In this document: in pieces, positions 1 through 8,709 of the stretch | Position numbering within the stretch: position 1 is the stretch's first letter | Layout: each line of letters starts with the position of its first letter | Assembly: GCF_000416235.1 (NCBI RefSeq) | Contig: NZ_ATLO01000044.1 | Span: 1 to 64,000 of the forward strand | Origin: Pseudomonas sp. CFII64 | GTDB taxonomy: Bacteria > Pseudomonadota > Gammaproteobacteria > Pseudomonadales > Pseudomonadaceae | Direction of reading: 5' to 3' | Length of the DNA: 64,000 bases | Program-made: the position numbers and the translations under genes | The notes under the pieces: generated by a model | Seen by the model: only the letters and a program-made list of their open reading frames with translations | Database searches by the model: none | Told to the model about the DNA's origin: nothing

Positions 1-82
1 CCCCGAAGACGCCGGTGCAAGCGCTGAAGATGTCTGTGGCAAACCCGACGCCTTCCCGGACAAGTCGGGGCCTACCAACTGA
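1..82 (+). CDS. C-terminal fragment of an unknown protein
   Basis: An open frame enters from the left edge and stops with TGA at 80-82. About 26 residues are visible, rich in Asp, Glu, Pro and Gly and ending in KSGPTN. The GC-rich codons suit a Pseudomonas gene, but there is too little to name a family. It could also be a chance open frame. Confidence 0.4.
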   Translation, partial: PEDAGASAEDVCGKPDAFPDKSGPTN

Positions 83-313
83 ACGTTCCATTCTGAATAA
101 AAGTGATCAAGGCGTTGTTTATTTTATATTTAAGTAAAGCCTGGGTTCGATGTGGGACTGATATTTATGTTTGCGATAATGTAGAGGCCGTTGATCGCAA
201 ATCATTCTTGAGGGAGTTCATGCATTGATTGTGTGGCGAGTGTGTTTAATCTAGGCTTTTTAATACGCTTAATCTGGAAGCCAAGGCGCGCCACTCAAAA
301 AGGGAGTTTTATC

Positions 314-1640
314 ATGAACAGATCTGGTGAGGTTGAAGCGGAATTTACTATACCTATAGAGGGTCTTGTGCACGAGGTTTTCGGAGTGGCTCGCCATTCG
401 AATGGGACAATGTATATCGCTTTGACTGGCAGTCGAGGTAAGGCTGGGAGTGAAGATGATTTTATTGCAGTCGCCCGTCTGGGGGCCGACAACCTGCCGG
501 ATCCCACGTTTGGTGTTGACGGGATATGCGAGGTCAGCTTTGCATCACGATGCAATACTGGCCATGGGCGTTTGGGGTATATCCATGGTGCTAAAGGAGG
601 ACGGAGGTGTTGTTGTCATTGCTCGGGACAAAATTGCTGGTGATCCTCTGGTTGCTGGATTAGCGCGATTTACAGCTGATGGCAAGCTGGATGAAACATT
701 TGGGAAGAACGGAGTACTCGTACATTATTTAATTCGCAGCAAGCTGATTGAGCAGCCTGTCAGATCTCCAGATGTTGCCGGTAATGAGTGGCGTAATCGA
801 ATGATGGAGAGCCGTAGTCAAGTTGTCTCTTCGTCGTCCTGGCTTTACTTGTTTGAGACAAGATCACTTCTTGGCAGCCCGGGACCAGGGGTTGTCGCGA
901 GGTTTCTGCCCAACGGCATCTGGGATAAAGATTTCGGTGAAGGTGGCCTTGCACTTGTCGCGCCGTCAGACCCTGCAGAACTTGCCGTAATACTGCGTTC
1001 TCTAACTGTGTTATCCGACAGTGCAATTGCCATGTGTGGCAATGTAATCGATGCTGCGGGACGGAGTAGGGGACTGATCGCCAGATATTTGAAATCGGGG
1101 CAGCCCGATGAATCATTTGGTGATAAAGGATTCGTATTTATTGATCCGCCACAGGCCGCTCCGGGAGTAAATGTTAGTTTGCTATTCGAGGGCATCGCAG
1201 AGGGGGCTGACTCGTCCATCATATGTGTAGGCCATACCCTTGTTTACAGTTCTGAATATTCTGACTATGGAGTTATTGTTCATCTTGATAAGGCCGGTGC
1301 TCACATGCCCTCTTTCAATGATGGGAAGCCGGTCGAGTTTAGTGTATCGGGACATGGTGACAACTTTACTTGTGTTGCGCAGCAGGCAGACAACAAAATC
1401 GTGGCGGCTGGATATGCAGAAATTTTGGATGTTTCTCCAGATCAGGTTGAGTTTCTAGTTGCGAGATTTAATTCTGATGGTACTAGGGATCTTTCTTTTG
1501 CGGGGCGAGGTTGGACCACTAAAGCCTATAAGTCGGGCATCAATTATCTTAGATCGATGATGCTGGATAATAATCTTATCGTAATCGCGGGTACTCACGA
1601 CGGGCTTGAAATTCCCGTAATAGTGAGTTTTAGGACGTAA
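314..1640 (+). pseudogene. Delta-60-repeat (beta-propeller-like) protein, frameshifted
   Basis: Two overlapping frames together make one delta-60-repeat protein. The ATG at 314 follows GGGAG with 7 nt spacing and opens a frame encoding the first repeat (LPDPTFGVDG). Its sensible part ends near 540-560, and the +1 frame then continues to 1640 with at least five more units of about 55-60 residues. The unit signatures are KLDETFGKNG, IWDKDFGEGG, QPDESFGDKG, a degenerate SFNDGK unit and TRDLSFAGRG. Such repeats are thought to form propeller-like folds in secreted or surface proteins, and their function is unknown. No signal peptide is seen. The gene is visibly AT-richer than its neighbours, which suggests acquisition by transfer. 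Either it is a real frameshift pseudogene or one base is missing or extra in the assembly near 540-590. Confidence 0.72.
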
Positions 1641-1686
1641 CCATAGCGACTGATTCACTAGCATAGCTAGATCGCCCGATGCATAC

Positions 1687-1716
1687 AAAAACGGCGACCG
1701 TGCGGTCGCCGTTTTT
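1687..1716. terminator. Bidirectional rho-independent terminator
   Basis: A perfect 13-bp stem (1687-1699 with 1704-1716) has a GTGC loop, an A tract on the left and a T tract on the right. It lies between the delta-60 gene and the convergent sbp gene and can serve both. Confidence 0.9.
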
Positions 1717-1734
1717 AATCAGGTCTGTCCCCCC

Positions 1735-2733
1735 CTACTTAGCCGGGTAAATCTGATCGAAAACCCCGCCATCATTGAAGTGAGTCTTCTGCACGGTGCG
1801 CCAGTCGCCGAAGGTTTTCTCAACCGACAGGAAGTCGACTTTCGGGAAGCGATCGGTGTATTTGGCCAGTACAGCCGGGTCACGTGGACGCAGGTAGTTG
1901 GCGGCGGCGATTTCCTGGCCTTCAGGCGACCACAGGTACTTCAGGTATTCCTCGGCAGCGGCGCGGGTGCCTTTCTTGTCGACGACTTTGTCGACCACGC
2001 TCACTGGCGGCTCGGCTTCTGCGGAGACGCTTGGGTAAATCACCTCGAACTGGTCGCGACCAAACTCGCGGGCAATCATTTCCGCTTCGTTTTCAAAAGT
2101 GATCAGCACGTCGCCGATCTGGTTGGTCATGAAGGTCGTGGTCGCGCCGCGACCGCCGGTATCCAGCACCGGCACATGGCCGAACAGCTCGCCGACGAAT
2201 TTCTTCGCTGCTGCTTCGTCGCCGCCATTCTTCAGGGTGTAACCCCAGGCCGACAGGTAGGTGTAGCGGCCATTACCCGAGGTTTTCGGGTTGGGCACGA
2301 TCACTTCAACGCCGCTTTTGATCAGGTCAGGCCAGTCTTTCAGGGCTTTGGGGTTGCCCTTGCGCACGATGAACACGGTCGCGGAGGTGAACGGCGCGCT
2401 GTTGTTCGGCAGGCGGCTAACCCAGTTGTCCGGCACCAGCTTGCCATTGTCGGCCAGGGCATTGATGTCGGTGGCCATGTTCATGGTGATCACGTCGGCG
2501 GGCAGGCCGTCGATTACCGAGCGCGCTTGCTTGCTCGAACCACCGAACGACATCTGTACCGCGATATCTTCCTGATGATCGGCTTTCCAGTGCTTCTGGA
2601 ACGCGGCGTTGTAATCCTTGTAGAAGTCACGCATCACGTCATACGACACGTTCAACAGCGTCGGGGCGGCCTGAGCGGCGCTGCTCAGAGCCAGGCCTGC
2701 TGCCAGTAACGAGGCGGCGAAAAGTTTGTTCAC
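1735..2733 (-). CDS. sbp: Sulfate/thiosulfate ABC transporter substrate-binding protein
   Basis: This 332-residue periplasmic protein would bind sulfate for a CysTWA-type ABC importer. An N-terminal signal peptide (MNKLFAASLLAAGLALSSAA, cleaved after AQA) is followed by the family start LLNVSYDVMRDFYKDYN and the anion-site region GGSSKQARSVIDGLPADV. The length is normal for Sbp. No permease or ATPase genes are adjacent, so this is a stand-alone sbp of the kind pseudomonads often carry besides the cys operon. Regulation by CysB is likely from family knowledge, but no site was identified. CysP-like thiosulfate specificity cannot be excluded. Confidence 0.93.
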   Translation of the reverse strand: MNKLFAASLLAAGLALSSAAQAAPTLLNVSYDVMRDFYKDYNAAFQKHWKADHQEDIAVQMSFGGSSKQARSVIDGLPADVITMNMATDINALADNGKLVPDNWVSRLPNNSAPFTSATVFIVRKGNPKALKDWPDLIKSGVEVIVPNPKTSGNGRYTYLSAWGYTLKNGGDEAAAKKFVGELFGHVPVLDTGGRGATTTFMTNQIGDVLITFENEAEMIAREFGRDQFEVIYPSVSAEAEPPVSVVDKVVDKKGTRAAAEEYLKYLWSPEGQEIAAANYLRPRDPAVLAKYTDRFPKVDFLSVEKTFGDWRTVQKTHFNDGGVFDQIYPAK

Positions 2734-2837
2734 TGCACATTCCTTTTGTAGATGATGTTTCTTATAGAGTTGATGGCTTATTGCCCGCGACTATAACTGG
2801 ACAGCCTTAGGCCTTTATAGATTAAAAAATTATTGGG

Positions 2838-3671
2838 TTATGCCTTTTCGCTGACACGCGGAAACAGTTGATTGCCGCAACGCGAACAGAACGCCGCCCC
2901 GTGCTCATGGGTTTTCTTGGCGCATACCGGGCAATCGTGCTGCAACTGTTCGCCGCGCATGGCGTTGGCCAGCTCGGCGGTGAAGATCCCGGTGGGTACG
3001 GCAATGATCGAATAACCGGTAATCATCACCAGCGAAGACAGTATCTGTCCCAGCGGCGTCTTGGGCACGATGTCGCCGAAGCCGACGGTGGTCAGGGTCA
3101 CGATGGCCCAATAAATTCCGGTGGGGATACTGGTGAAACCGTGTTCCGGTCCCTCAATCACATACATCAGGGTGCCGAAGACAATGACCAGCGTCGAAAC
3201 GCTGACCAGAAACACGATGATTTTCTGTTTGCTGCCACGCAGCGCCGCCAGCAGATAGTTGGCCTGCTTCAGATAGGGGCTGAGCTTGAGCACTCGAAAA
3301 ATACGCAGCATCCGCACGATCCGGATGATCAACAGGTATTGCGCATCGCTGTAATAAATCGCGAGGATCCCGGGCACGATGGCCAGCAGGTCCACCAGCC
3401 CATAGAAGCTGAATGCGTACTGCAGCGGTCGCGGCGAGCAGTACAGGCGCAGGATGTACTCGGCCAGAAATACCGCCGTGAAACCCCACTCGATATACGC
3501 CAGCAGGTCCGCGTAGTGGGCGTGGATCGTCGGGATACTGTCGAGGATCACAACGATCAGGCTGCACAGGATCACCGCCAGCAGGGTCTTGTCGAAGCGT
3601 CGCCCTGCGGGAGTGTCGGTCTGGAAAATGATGATGCGTAGCTGTTCGCGCCGACTGATGTCGCTGTCCAT
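2838..3671 (-). CDS. Voltage-gated-type potassium channel with C-terminal zinc ribbon
   Basis: This 277-residue inner-membrane protein has six predicted membrane segments. It has an S4-like arginine ladder (RIVRMLRIFRVLKLSPY, about 135-150) and a pore loop with the K+ selectivity signature TTVGFGD at about 195. The soluble tail carries two CxxC pairs (CPVC and CSRC, about 246-267) spaced like a zinc ribbon. No RCK/TrkA-N domain is present. It belongs to the 6TM ion-transport family common in Proteobacteria and probably forms a tetrameric K+ channel. The role of the ribbon is unknown. It is a single gene reading toward sbp, with no operon partner. Confidence 0.88.
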   Translation of the reverse strand: MDSDISRREQLRIIIFQTDTPAGRRFDKTLLAVILCSLIVVILDSIPTIHAHYADLLAYIEWGFTAVFLAEYILRLYCSPRPLQYAFSFYGLVDLLAIVPGILAIYYSDAQYLLIIRIVRMLRIFRVLKLSPYLKQANYLLAALRGSKQKIIVFLVSVSTLVIVFGTLMYVIEGPEHGFTSIPTGIYWAIVTLTTVGFGDIVPKTPLGQILSSLVMITGYSIIAVPTGIFTAELANAMRGEQLQHDCPVCAKKTHEHGAAFCSRCGNQLFPRVSEKA

Positions 3672-3792
3672 GGTGTCTACCGAGTAAAAAGTCGCGTGAG
3701 CCTATGAGGAATACGTCAGGCAACGCAAGCTTAGTTGGCTCCGTCAGGCGGGGTTGTTCGACTGAGGATTTGGCAGCACGGCGTAAAGCGAT

Positions 3793-3826
3793 GGCAAGGC
3801 CGGGAAATCGCTTTCCCGGCCTTGCC
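3793..3826. terminator. Perfect 15-bp stem-loop after the chemoreceptor gene
   Basis: 3793-3807 pairs without mismatch with 3812-3826 around a 4-nt loop, just beyond the stop codon of the chemoreceptor gene. There is no T tract on either side, so it may act as an mRNA 3'-end stabiliser rather than a classic terminator. Confidence 0.6.
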
Positions 3827-3830
3827 CGTT

Positions 3831-5462
3831 TCAGACGCGGAATTGCTTGAGCAGGCTGTTGAGTTGCTCGCTCAGGGTGCGCAAGTGCAGGCTGGCGCCA
3901 CTCGATTGCTCGGCGGCGATGGCCGTGGTTTGCGACAGTTGCGCGGCCTGGGTGACGTTCTGATTGATGTCCTCGACAACATGGGATTGTTGCAGCGTCG
4001 CGCTGGCAATCGAGGCGTTCAGGCTGTTGAGGTTGCGCAGCGCCTGGCTGATGGACGTCAGGCTCTGTCCGGCCTGATTGGCCTGCTCGATGGTCAGCTG
4101 GGACGAGCGGCTGCTGTCGGCAATGACTTTGACCGCTGCGTTGGAGTGGGTTTGCAGGCGCTCGATCATCGCCTGAATTTCAGCGGTGGATTTCTGCGTG
4201 CGCTGTGCCAACAAACGCACCTCATCGGCAACCACGGCAAACCCCCGACCCTGTTCGCCGGCCCGGGCGGCTTCGATGGCGGCGTTAAGGGCCAGCAGGT
4301 TGGTCTGCTCGGCGATGGAGCTGATGACCTCCAGGACGCTGCCGATCTGCGTGCTTTCTGCCGCCAGGGTGCGGATCACTTCCACGGCCTGATTGATCGT
4401 GCCGGACAGGTGGTCGATCTGGCGCAGGCTGCTGTCGATATTGACCTGGCCCTGATGTGCCTGGGCTTCAGCATCGCGCATTTCATTGGCCGCGTGCTCG
4501 GCATTCTTCGCCACGTCCTGCACGCCGTAGGTGACTTCATTGACGGCAGTGGCCACCAGCTCCATTTGTTGCGATTGCTGCTGGCTGCGCGCCTGGGCCT
4601 GTTCGGCGTTATGGCCCAGATCGGTGGAAGCCTGTTCAAGGCCGTTGGCAGAGGTTTGCAACTGGCTCACCACGCCGCGCAGCTTGGCGGTGAAAGCGTT
4701 GAAATGCCTCGCCAGTTGGGTGATTTCGTCGTTGCCGTGGGTTTGCAGCGTGCGGGTCAGATCGCTTTCACCACTGGCAATGTCAGCCATCGCCTGCACC
4801 GACTCGCGCAATGGCCGTACGATACTGCGACCGATCAGGATGACCAGCAATGCCATGACCAACACAATCGCCAGGCTGAACAACACGGCGCGCCAGACTT
4901 GCTGCTGGAACTCGGCCGAGACGTCGTCGACATAAACCCCGGAACCCAGAATCCAGCCCCAAGGGGCGAAGAGTTGCACATAGGAGATTTTTCTGACCGG
5001 CTCGCTGGCACCGGGCTTCGGCCAACGGTACTGGATCATCCCGGCGCCTTTGGACTTGGCTACTGCAACCATTTCATTAAAAAGCGCGAAACCGTCCGGG
5101 TCTTTGATTGCCGACAAGTCCTGGCCGACCAGCTTGACGCTGACCGGATGCATGATCATCACCGGGCGCAGGTCGTTGATCCAGAAATAGTCGTTCTGGT
5201 TATAGCGCAGGCTGCGAATGGCGTTGAGCGCCTGCTCCTGAGCCAGGTCCCTGGTGAGCGTGCCGGCCGTTTCCAGGCCGTGGTAGTACTCGAGAATGCC
5301 GCTGGCGGTTTGCACCACGTGCATGGTTTTCTGGGCTTTGGCGTCGTACAGATCGACATGAACCTGTCTGAGCATCGCGGCTGTCAGCGTGCACAGCATC
5401 AATACGGACACTATGAGAATCAGCCAGAGACGTCGGCTAATCGATAAGTTGCGCATAGTCAT
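3831..5462 (-). CDS. Methyl-accepting chemotaxis protein with single-Cache sensor domain
   Basis: A 543-residue transmembrane chemoreceptor. TM1 spans about residues 10-30. A periplasmic sCache_2-type domain (about 35-190) contains NDYFWINDLRPVMIMHP and APWGWILGSGVYVDD. TM2 is at about 193-212, followed by a HAMP domain and a signalling domain with the conserved hairpin tip EAARAGEQGRGFAVVADEVR. sCache_2 receptors commonly sense small organic acids, and the ligand here cannot be told from sequence. No C-terminal CheR-tethering pentapeptide is seen (the end is LLKQFRV). It is monocistronic. Confidence 0.93.
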   Translation of the reverse strand: MTMRNLSISRRLWLILIVSVLMLCTLTAAMLRQVHVDLYDAKAQKTMHVVQTASGILEYYHGLETAGTLTRDLAQEQALNAIRSLRYNQNDYFWINDLRPVMIMHPVSVKLVGQDLSAIKDPDGFALFNEMVAVAKSKGAGMIQYRWPKPGASEPVRKISYVQLFAPWGWILGSGVYVDDVSAEFQQQVWRAVLFSLAIVLVMALLVILIGRSIVRPLRESVQAMADIASGESDLTRTLQTHGNDEITQLARHFNAFTAKLRGVVSQLQTSANGLEQASTDLGHNAEQAQARSQQQSQQMELVATAVNEVTYGVQDVAKNAEHAANEMRDAEAQAHQGQVNIDSSLRQIDHLSGTINQAVEVIRTLAAESTQIGSVLEVISSIAEQTNLLALNAAIEAARAGEQGRGFAVVADEVRLLAQRTQKSTAEIQAMIERLQTHSNAAVKVIADSSRSSQLTIEQANQAGQSLTSISQALRNLNSLNASIASATLQQSHVVEDINQNVTQAAQLSQTTAIAAEQSSGASLHLRTLSEQLNSLLKQFRV

Positions 5463-5803
5463 GACGATTACTCCGTATTTTTTTATTGTTGTCGCAGTCT
5501 GCGCCTAAACCAAGCGAGTGCGTCGAGGGCTATTTCAGACCCGGGTAATGAGAGCATCCATTCCGAAAGTCCTCTCCATACTGTCGGCCCACGACCGCCA
5601 AACGTGAGAGACGGTTCGTAACTTTTTGTAGGGAGAATCCACGTATAGCCAAAGGCTTACACGAAGTCGGGAAGTTCGCTCTATTGCTGTCCACCGCACA
5701 GGCCTAACATTGGATCCAACAACCGCAGCGAGGGAAGCGCTACGGGGTCAGGGATGATCGACCATTGCCAGGACGGCTACTGACAGGATGTCGGAATGGT
5801 CAT
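5463..5803. other. Intergenic region, no gene recognised
   Basis: About 340 bp upstream of the chemoreceptor gene and downstream of the tetR terminator. I see no convincing open frame, tRNA or known riboswitch. The chemoreceptor promoter must lie here. Two short runs (about 5570-5600 and 5690-5740) could fold, but nothing is diagnostic. Confidence 0.5.
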
Positions 5804-5833
5804 ACAAAAAACCCGCTTCGGCGGGTTTTTTGT
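5804..5833. terminator. Rho-independent terminator of the tetR gene
   Basis: A-tract, CCCGC, TTCG tetraloop, GCGGG and T-tract form a perfect hairpin just beyond the stop codon of the minus-strand TetR gene. It is symmetrical and so could work in both directions. Confidence 0.9.
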
Positions 5834-5856
5834 CGTTCAGGATTTGGTCCAACGAT

Positions 5857-6462
5857 CTAATCCGGCTCACAACCCTTGAGCACCAGCCGAATGATGGTCT
5901 GCGCGGCGGCCTCATAATCCGAGTCGTCGAGCTTTTCCTTGCCGGTGACCGTGGAGATCTGCCAGTCGAAATCGGCGTAGGTCTGGGTCGCAGCCCAGAT
6001 GGTGAACATCAGGTGATGGGGATCGACCCCGGCGATCTGCCCGCTGTCGATCCAGGCCTGGATGCATTCGATATTGTGCCGCGCCTGGCCGTTGAGCTGT
6101 TCGACCTGCTCCGGTGTCAGATGCGGCGCGCCGTGCATGATCTCGCTGGCGAATACTTTCGAGGCAAACGGCAGCTCGCGGGAAATGCGGATCTTGGAGC
6201 GTATGTAGGCGCTGAGCACTTGCGCCGGAACACCCTCACGATTGAAGGGCGTGGAGGCACGCAGGATGGGCTCGATAATGCTTTCGAGCACCTCGCGATA
6301 AAGGTTTTCCTTGGACTTGAAGTAGTAATAGACGTTGGGTTTGGGCAGACCCGCCTTGGCGGCGATGTCGCTGGTCTTGGTGGCCGCAAATCCCCGGTCG
6401 GCGAACTCTTCACTGGCTGCACGCAGGATCAGCTCTTTATTGCGCTCGCGAATACTGCTCAT
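5857..6462 (-). CDS. TetR/AcrR-family regulator, RutR-like
   Basis: A 201-residue repressor-type regulator. The N-terminal TetR helix-turn-helix (about 8-55) has the recognition part TSDIAAKAGLPKPNVYYYFK. The C-terminal domain matches the YcdC/RutR type (HLMFTIWAATQTYADFDWQI, about 150-170). In E. coli, RutR binds uracil and thymine and controls pyrimidine and purine catabolism. A RutR-like factor near a purine island is therefore suggestive. RutR-like palindromes lie upstream of tsx (11365-11533) and xdhA (27921-27979), but a direct link is inference. No such box was found at its own promoter. The gene is monocistronic and divergent from the DUF808 gene. Confidence 0.87.
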   Translation of the reverse strand: MSSIRERNKELILRAASEEFADRGFAATKTSDIAAKAGLPKPNVYYYFKSKENLYREVLESIIEPILRASTPFNREGVPAQVLSAYIRSKIRISRELPFASKVFASEIMHGAPHLTPEQVEQLNGQARHNIECIQAWIDSGQIAGVDPHHLMFTIWAATQTYADFDWQISTVTGKEKLDDSDYEAAAQTIIRLVLKGCEPD

Positions 6463-6606
6463 AAACCAGAGGTTTCCTTGCCCGTTCAGCGGAGGCGCAT
6501 GGTAGCACCGCCCTCACGCGAGCCTCAAGATCGCGGCACACGTCGGCACGGCTATGGTTCAATAGCGCGAGTTTGATTTCCATTGATTGTTTTAAGGATA
6601 TTGCCT

Positions 6607-7515
6607 GTGGCTGCTGGAAGCTTGCTGACCCTTCTGGATGACATCGCAACGCTGCTTGACGATGTCTCGCTCGCTGCAAAGAAAACCGCCGGCGTGCTGG
6701 GTGACGATCTCGCGCTCAACGCGCAGCAGGTGACTGGCGTCAGCGCTGACCGTGAACTGCCGGTGGTTTGGGCGGTGGCCAAGGGGTCGCTGCTCAACAA
6801 GGCGATTCTGGTGCCCGCCGCGTTGCTGATCAGTGCCTTCGCGCCGTGGGGGATTTTGCCGCTGCTGATGATTGGCGGTGCATTCCTGTGCTTCGAGGGT
6901 TTCGAAAAGCTCGCGCACAAATGGCTGCACCCCGAAACGGAAGCTGAGCGCAAGCAACGCACCCAGGCCACCGCCGACCAGAATGTCGACATGGTCGCTT
7001 TCGAAAAAGACCGTATCAAAGGCGCGATTCGCACTGACTTCATTTTGTCCGCTGAAATCATCGTGCTCGCCTTGGGCGTGGTTTCCACCCGGCCATTCAT
7101 GGATCAGGTCGGCGTGCTGGTGATCGTGGCGGTGCTGATTACGGTCGGCGTCTATGGCCTGGTAGCGGGCATCGTCAAACTTGACGATCTTGGGCTGTAT
7201 CTGAAGAAGGGCGCCAGTTCGGCCTTGCAGGCAATCGGCGGCGCGTTGCTCTGGCTGGCACCGGTGTTGATGAAAGTGTTGTCCATCGTCGGCACCGCTG
7301 CCATGTTCATGGTCGGCGGCGGTATCCTCACCCACGGCCTGCCGTTCGCCCATCACTGGAGCGAAAACCTGACCCAGCGTGCTGCTGAGTCGGTGGGTGG
7401 TTTTTCAATGGTTGTCCCGACGGTCATCGACGCCGTCGCCGGGCTGGTAGCGGGCGCACTGCTGGTATTGCTGGTGACCGTTGCCGGGAACATCTGGAAA
7501 CGTATCAGGGCCTGA
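6607..7515 (+). CDS. DUF808 (YedI-like) inner-membrane protein
   Basis: This protein of about 302 residues starts MAAGSLLTLLDDIATLLDD, the hallmark of the DUF808/YedI family. GTG at 6607 is chosen because the family begins there and AAGG lies about 9 nt upstream. A TTG at 6583 in the same frame would add eight unrelated residues. Several hydrophobic helices follow, with the conserved FEGFEKLAHKWLHP. The function is unknown. Its stop is followed at once by the next small gene, so the two are probably co-transcribed. Confidence 0.85.
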   Translation: MAAGSLLTLLDDIATLLDDVSLAAKKTAGVLGDDLALNAQQVTGVSADRELPVVWAVAKGSLLNKAILVPAALLISAFAPWGILPLLMIGGAFLCFEGFEKLAHKWLHPETEAERKQRTQATADQNVDMVAFEKDRIKGAIRTDFILSAEIIVLALGVVSTRPFMDQVGVLVIVAVLITVGVYGLVAGIVKLDDLGLYLKKGASSALQAIGGALLWLAPVLMKVLSIVGTAAMFMVGGGILTHGLPFAHHWSENLTQRAAESVGGFSMVVPTVIDAVAGLVAGALLVLLVTVAGNIWKRIRA

Positions 7516-7533
7516 ATGGCGAGGTTCGACTCA

Positions 7534-7770
7534 ATGAGTGGTAATAGTCCTTTGTTTTCCAGCGTGGTCGCCTATGCACAACAGTGCGAGCGCCAGCTGG
7601 TAGAGATTCTTCATTTGCGCCCGAGTCTTGAACGCAAACAGGTCACCAACTGGGTCGACGAACAGAGCCACGCCCGCACCGACCGCGACCCGCTGGAGCT
7701 GCTGCGCTCGATCAATTCGAACATTCGGGCGGGTAAGCCGTTGCCGTGGGATTTGCCGCGGGATTCGTAA
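7534..7770 (+). CDS. Small conserved-looking protein of unknown function
   Basis: A protein of about 78 residues directly follows the DUF808 gene. Two starts are possible: ATG at 7516, abutting the upstream stop, or ATG at 7534 with GAGG about 9 nt upstream. The latter is preferred. The sequence is hydrophilic with no signal or membrane segment (central part CERQLVEILHLRPSLERKQV). I do not recognise the family. Its position suggests translational coupling to the DUF808 gene. Confidence 0.6.
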   Translation: MSGNSPLFSSVVAYAQQCERQLVEILHLRPSLERKQVTNWVDEQSHARTDRDPLELLRSINSNIRAGKPLPWDLPRDS

Positions 7771-7788
7771 TTTGCTCAGGCGACAACT

Positions 7789-8562
7789 TCAGCTATCCCC
7801 GAGAGAAGCCAGTTGCGGCTGGTTTTCTCTTGGCTTCTTCTGGCTGTTGTAGATCGTCGCCAACACCACCAGCGCGACCAGCACAGCCAACAACACCAGC
7901 GACGAACCGACCGTGCCAAAATCCAGGCCGCCCTTGTCAAAGGGCTTGGTCAGGAAGTCGCCCAACGTCGCACCGAAAGGCCGGGTCAGGACGAACGCAA
8001 CCCAAAACAGCAGCACCGTCGAAATCCTGGTGAAGAACTTGAGCGCGACGACTACTGCAATGGCGCCGCCGATCAACAACGCCCCACCGGCGAAACCCAA
8101 GCCTGAATCGTCTGCCAGGAAGTCGCCCAACGCGGTGCCCAGCGTGTTCGAGAACAGGATTGCGAACCAGTAGAACAGCTCGCCCTTGACGGTGGTAATA
8201 CGGTCCACTGACAGGGATTTTTCACTGAAATACCAGGCGGCGAATATTGCCAGCAGGATCGCGATCAATATGGCCGAACCGGTGGCGTAGCCAAGGCCGA
8301 GGGTGCGATCCATGAAGTCCGACATGGTGGTGCCAGCCGTGCTGGTCGAAAGAATCACGAGCCAGTAAAGAGCGGGGTGGTAACGCCTGGATGCCAGTTG
8401 AGTGAAAAGTGTGGCAACGAAGACGCTGATTAATATCAACGAACTCATCGCATAACCCACATCCAGCGTCATGGACAGCAAATCACCGGCTGTCTCGCCT
8501 AATGTGGTTGCACAGATTTTCATGATCCAGAACGCGAGCGTTATCTGCGGTAGTTTATTCAT
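7789..8562 (-). CDS. COG4705-type membrane protein with four internal repeats
   Basis: A 257-residue, strongly hydrophobic protein. Four internal repeats, each built on a T/S-x-x-G-x-x-x-x-D-x-[LM] core and followed by a glycine-rich [DG]-L/V-G-[YF]-A turn, are visible: TTLGETAGDLLSMTLDVGYA, STAGTTMSDFMDRTLGLGYA, NTLGTALGDFLADDSGLGFA and RPFGATLGDFLTKPFDKGG. Each is followed by a hydrophobic hairpin. This matches the uncharacterised membrane-anchored COG4705 family. The repeated polar G/T/D motif inside membrane segments suggests a fourfold pseudo-symmetric transporter or channel, which is inference. It is monocistronic and converges on the small gene at 7534. Confidence 0.78.
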   Translation of the reverse strand: MNKLPQITLAFWIMKICATTLGETAGDLLSMTLDVGYAMSSLILISVFVATLFTQLASRRYHPALYWLVILSTSTAGTTMSDFMDRTLGLGYATGSAILIAILLAIFAAWYFSEKSLSVDRITTVKGELFYWFAILFSNTLGTALGDFLADDSGLGFAGGALLIGGAIAVVVALKFFTRISTVLLFWVAFVLTRPFGATLGDFLTKPFDKGGLDFGTVGSSLVLLAVLVALVVLATIYNSQKKPRENQPQLASLGDS

Positions 8563-8709
8563 GTTTGAAACTCAAAAGTGGGCCAGCGAAGTTATTGTTG
8601 TTCGGTCAATACGCGAGGGGCGGACATTGCGTCCGACCCTGAATGAATAATGCCAAGTCAAAAGTAAAAAATGAGTCAGCTGTGCATGAAAAATTTCTCC
8701 ATGCGGTTA

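Noticed and set aside
233..313. Upstream extension of the delta-60 gene
   Set aside because: The ATG at 314 has a good ribosome site and the upstream residues are not family-like.
3735..5447. Long plus-strand open frame opposite the chemoreceptor gene
   Set aside because: It is a mirror frame of a clear MCP gene with Gln/His/Arg-rich, unfamiliar protein sequence; typical of GC-rich antisense shadows.
5463..5803. Riboswitch or sRNA before the chemoreceptor
   Set aside because: No known riboswitch core was recognised and no clear promoter-terminator pair was seen on either strand.
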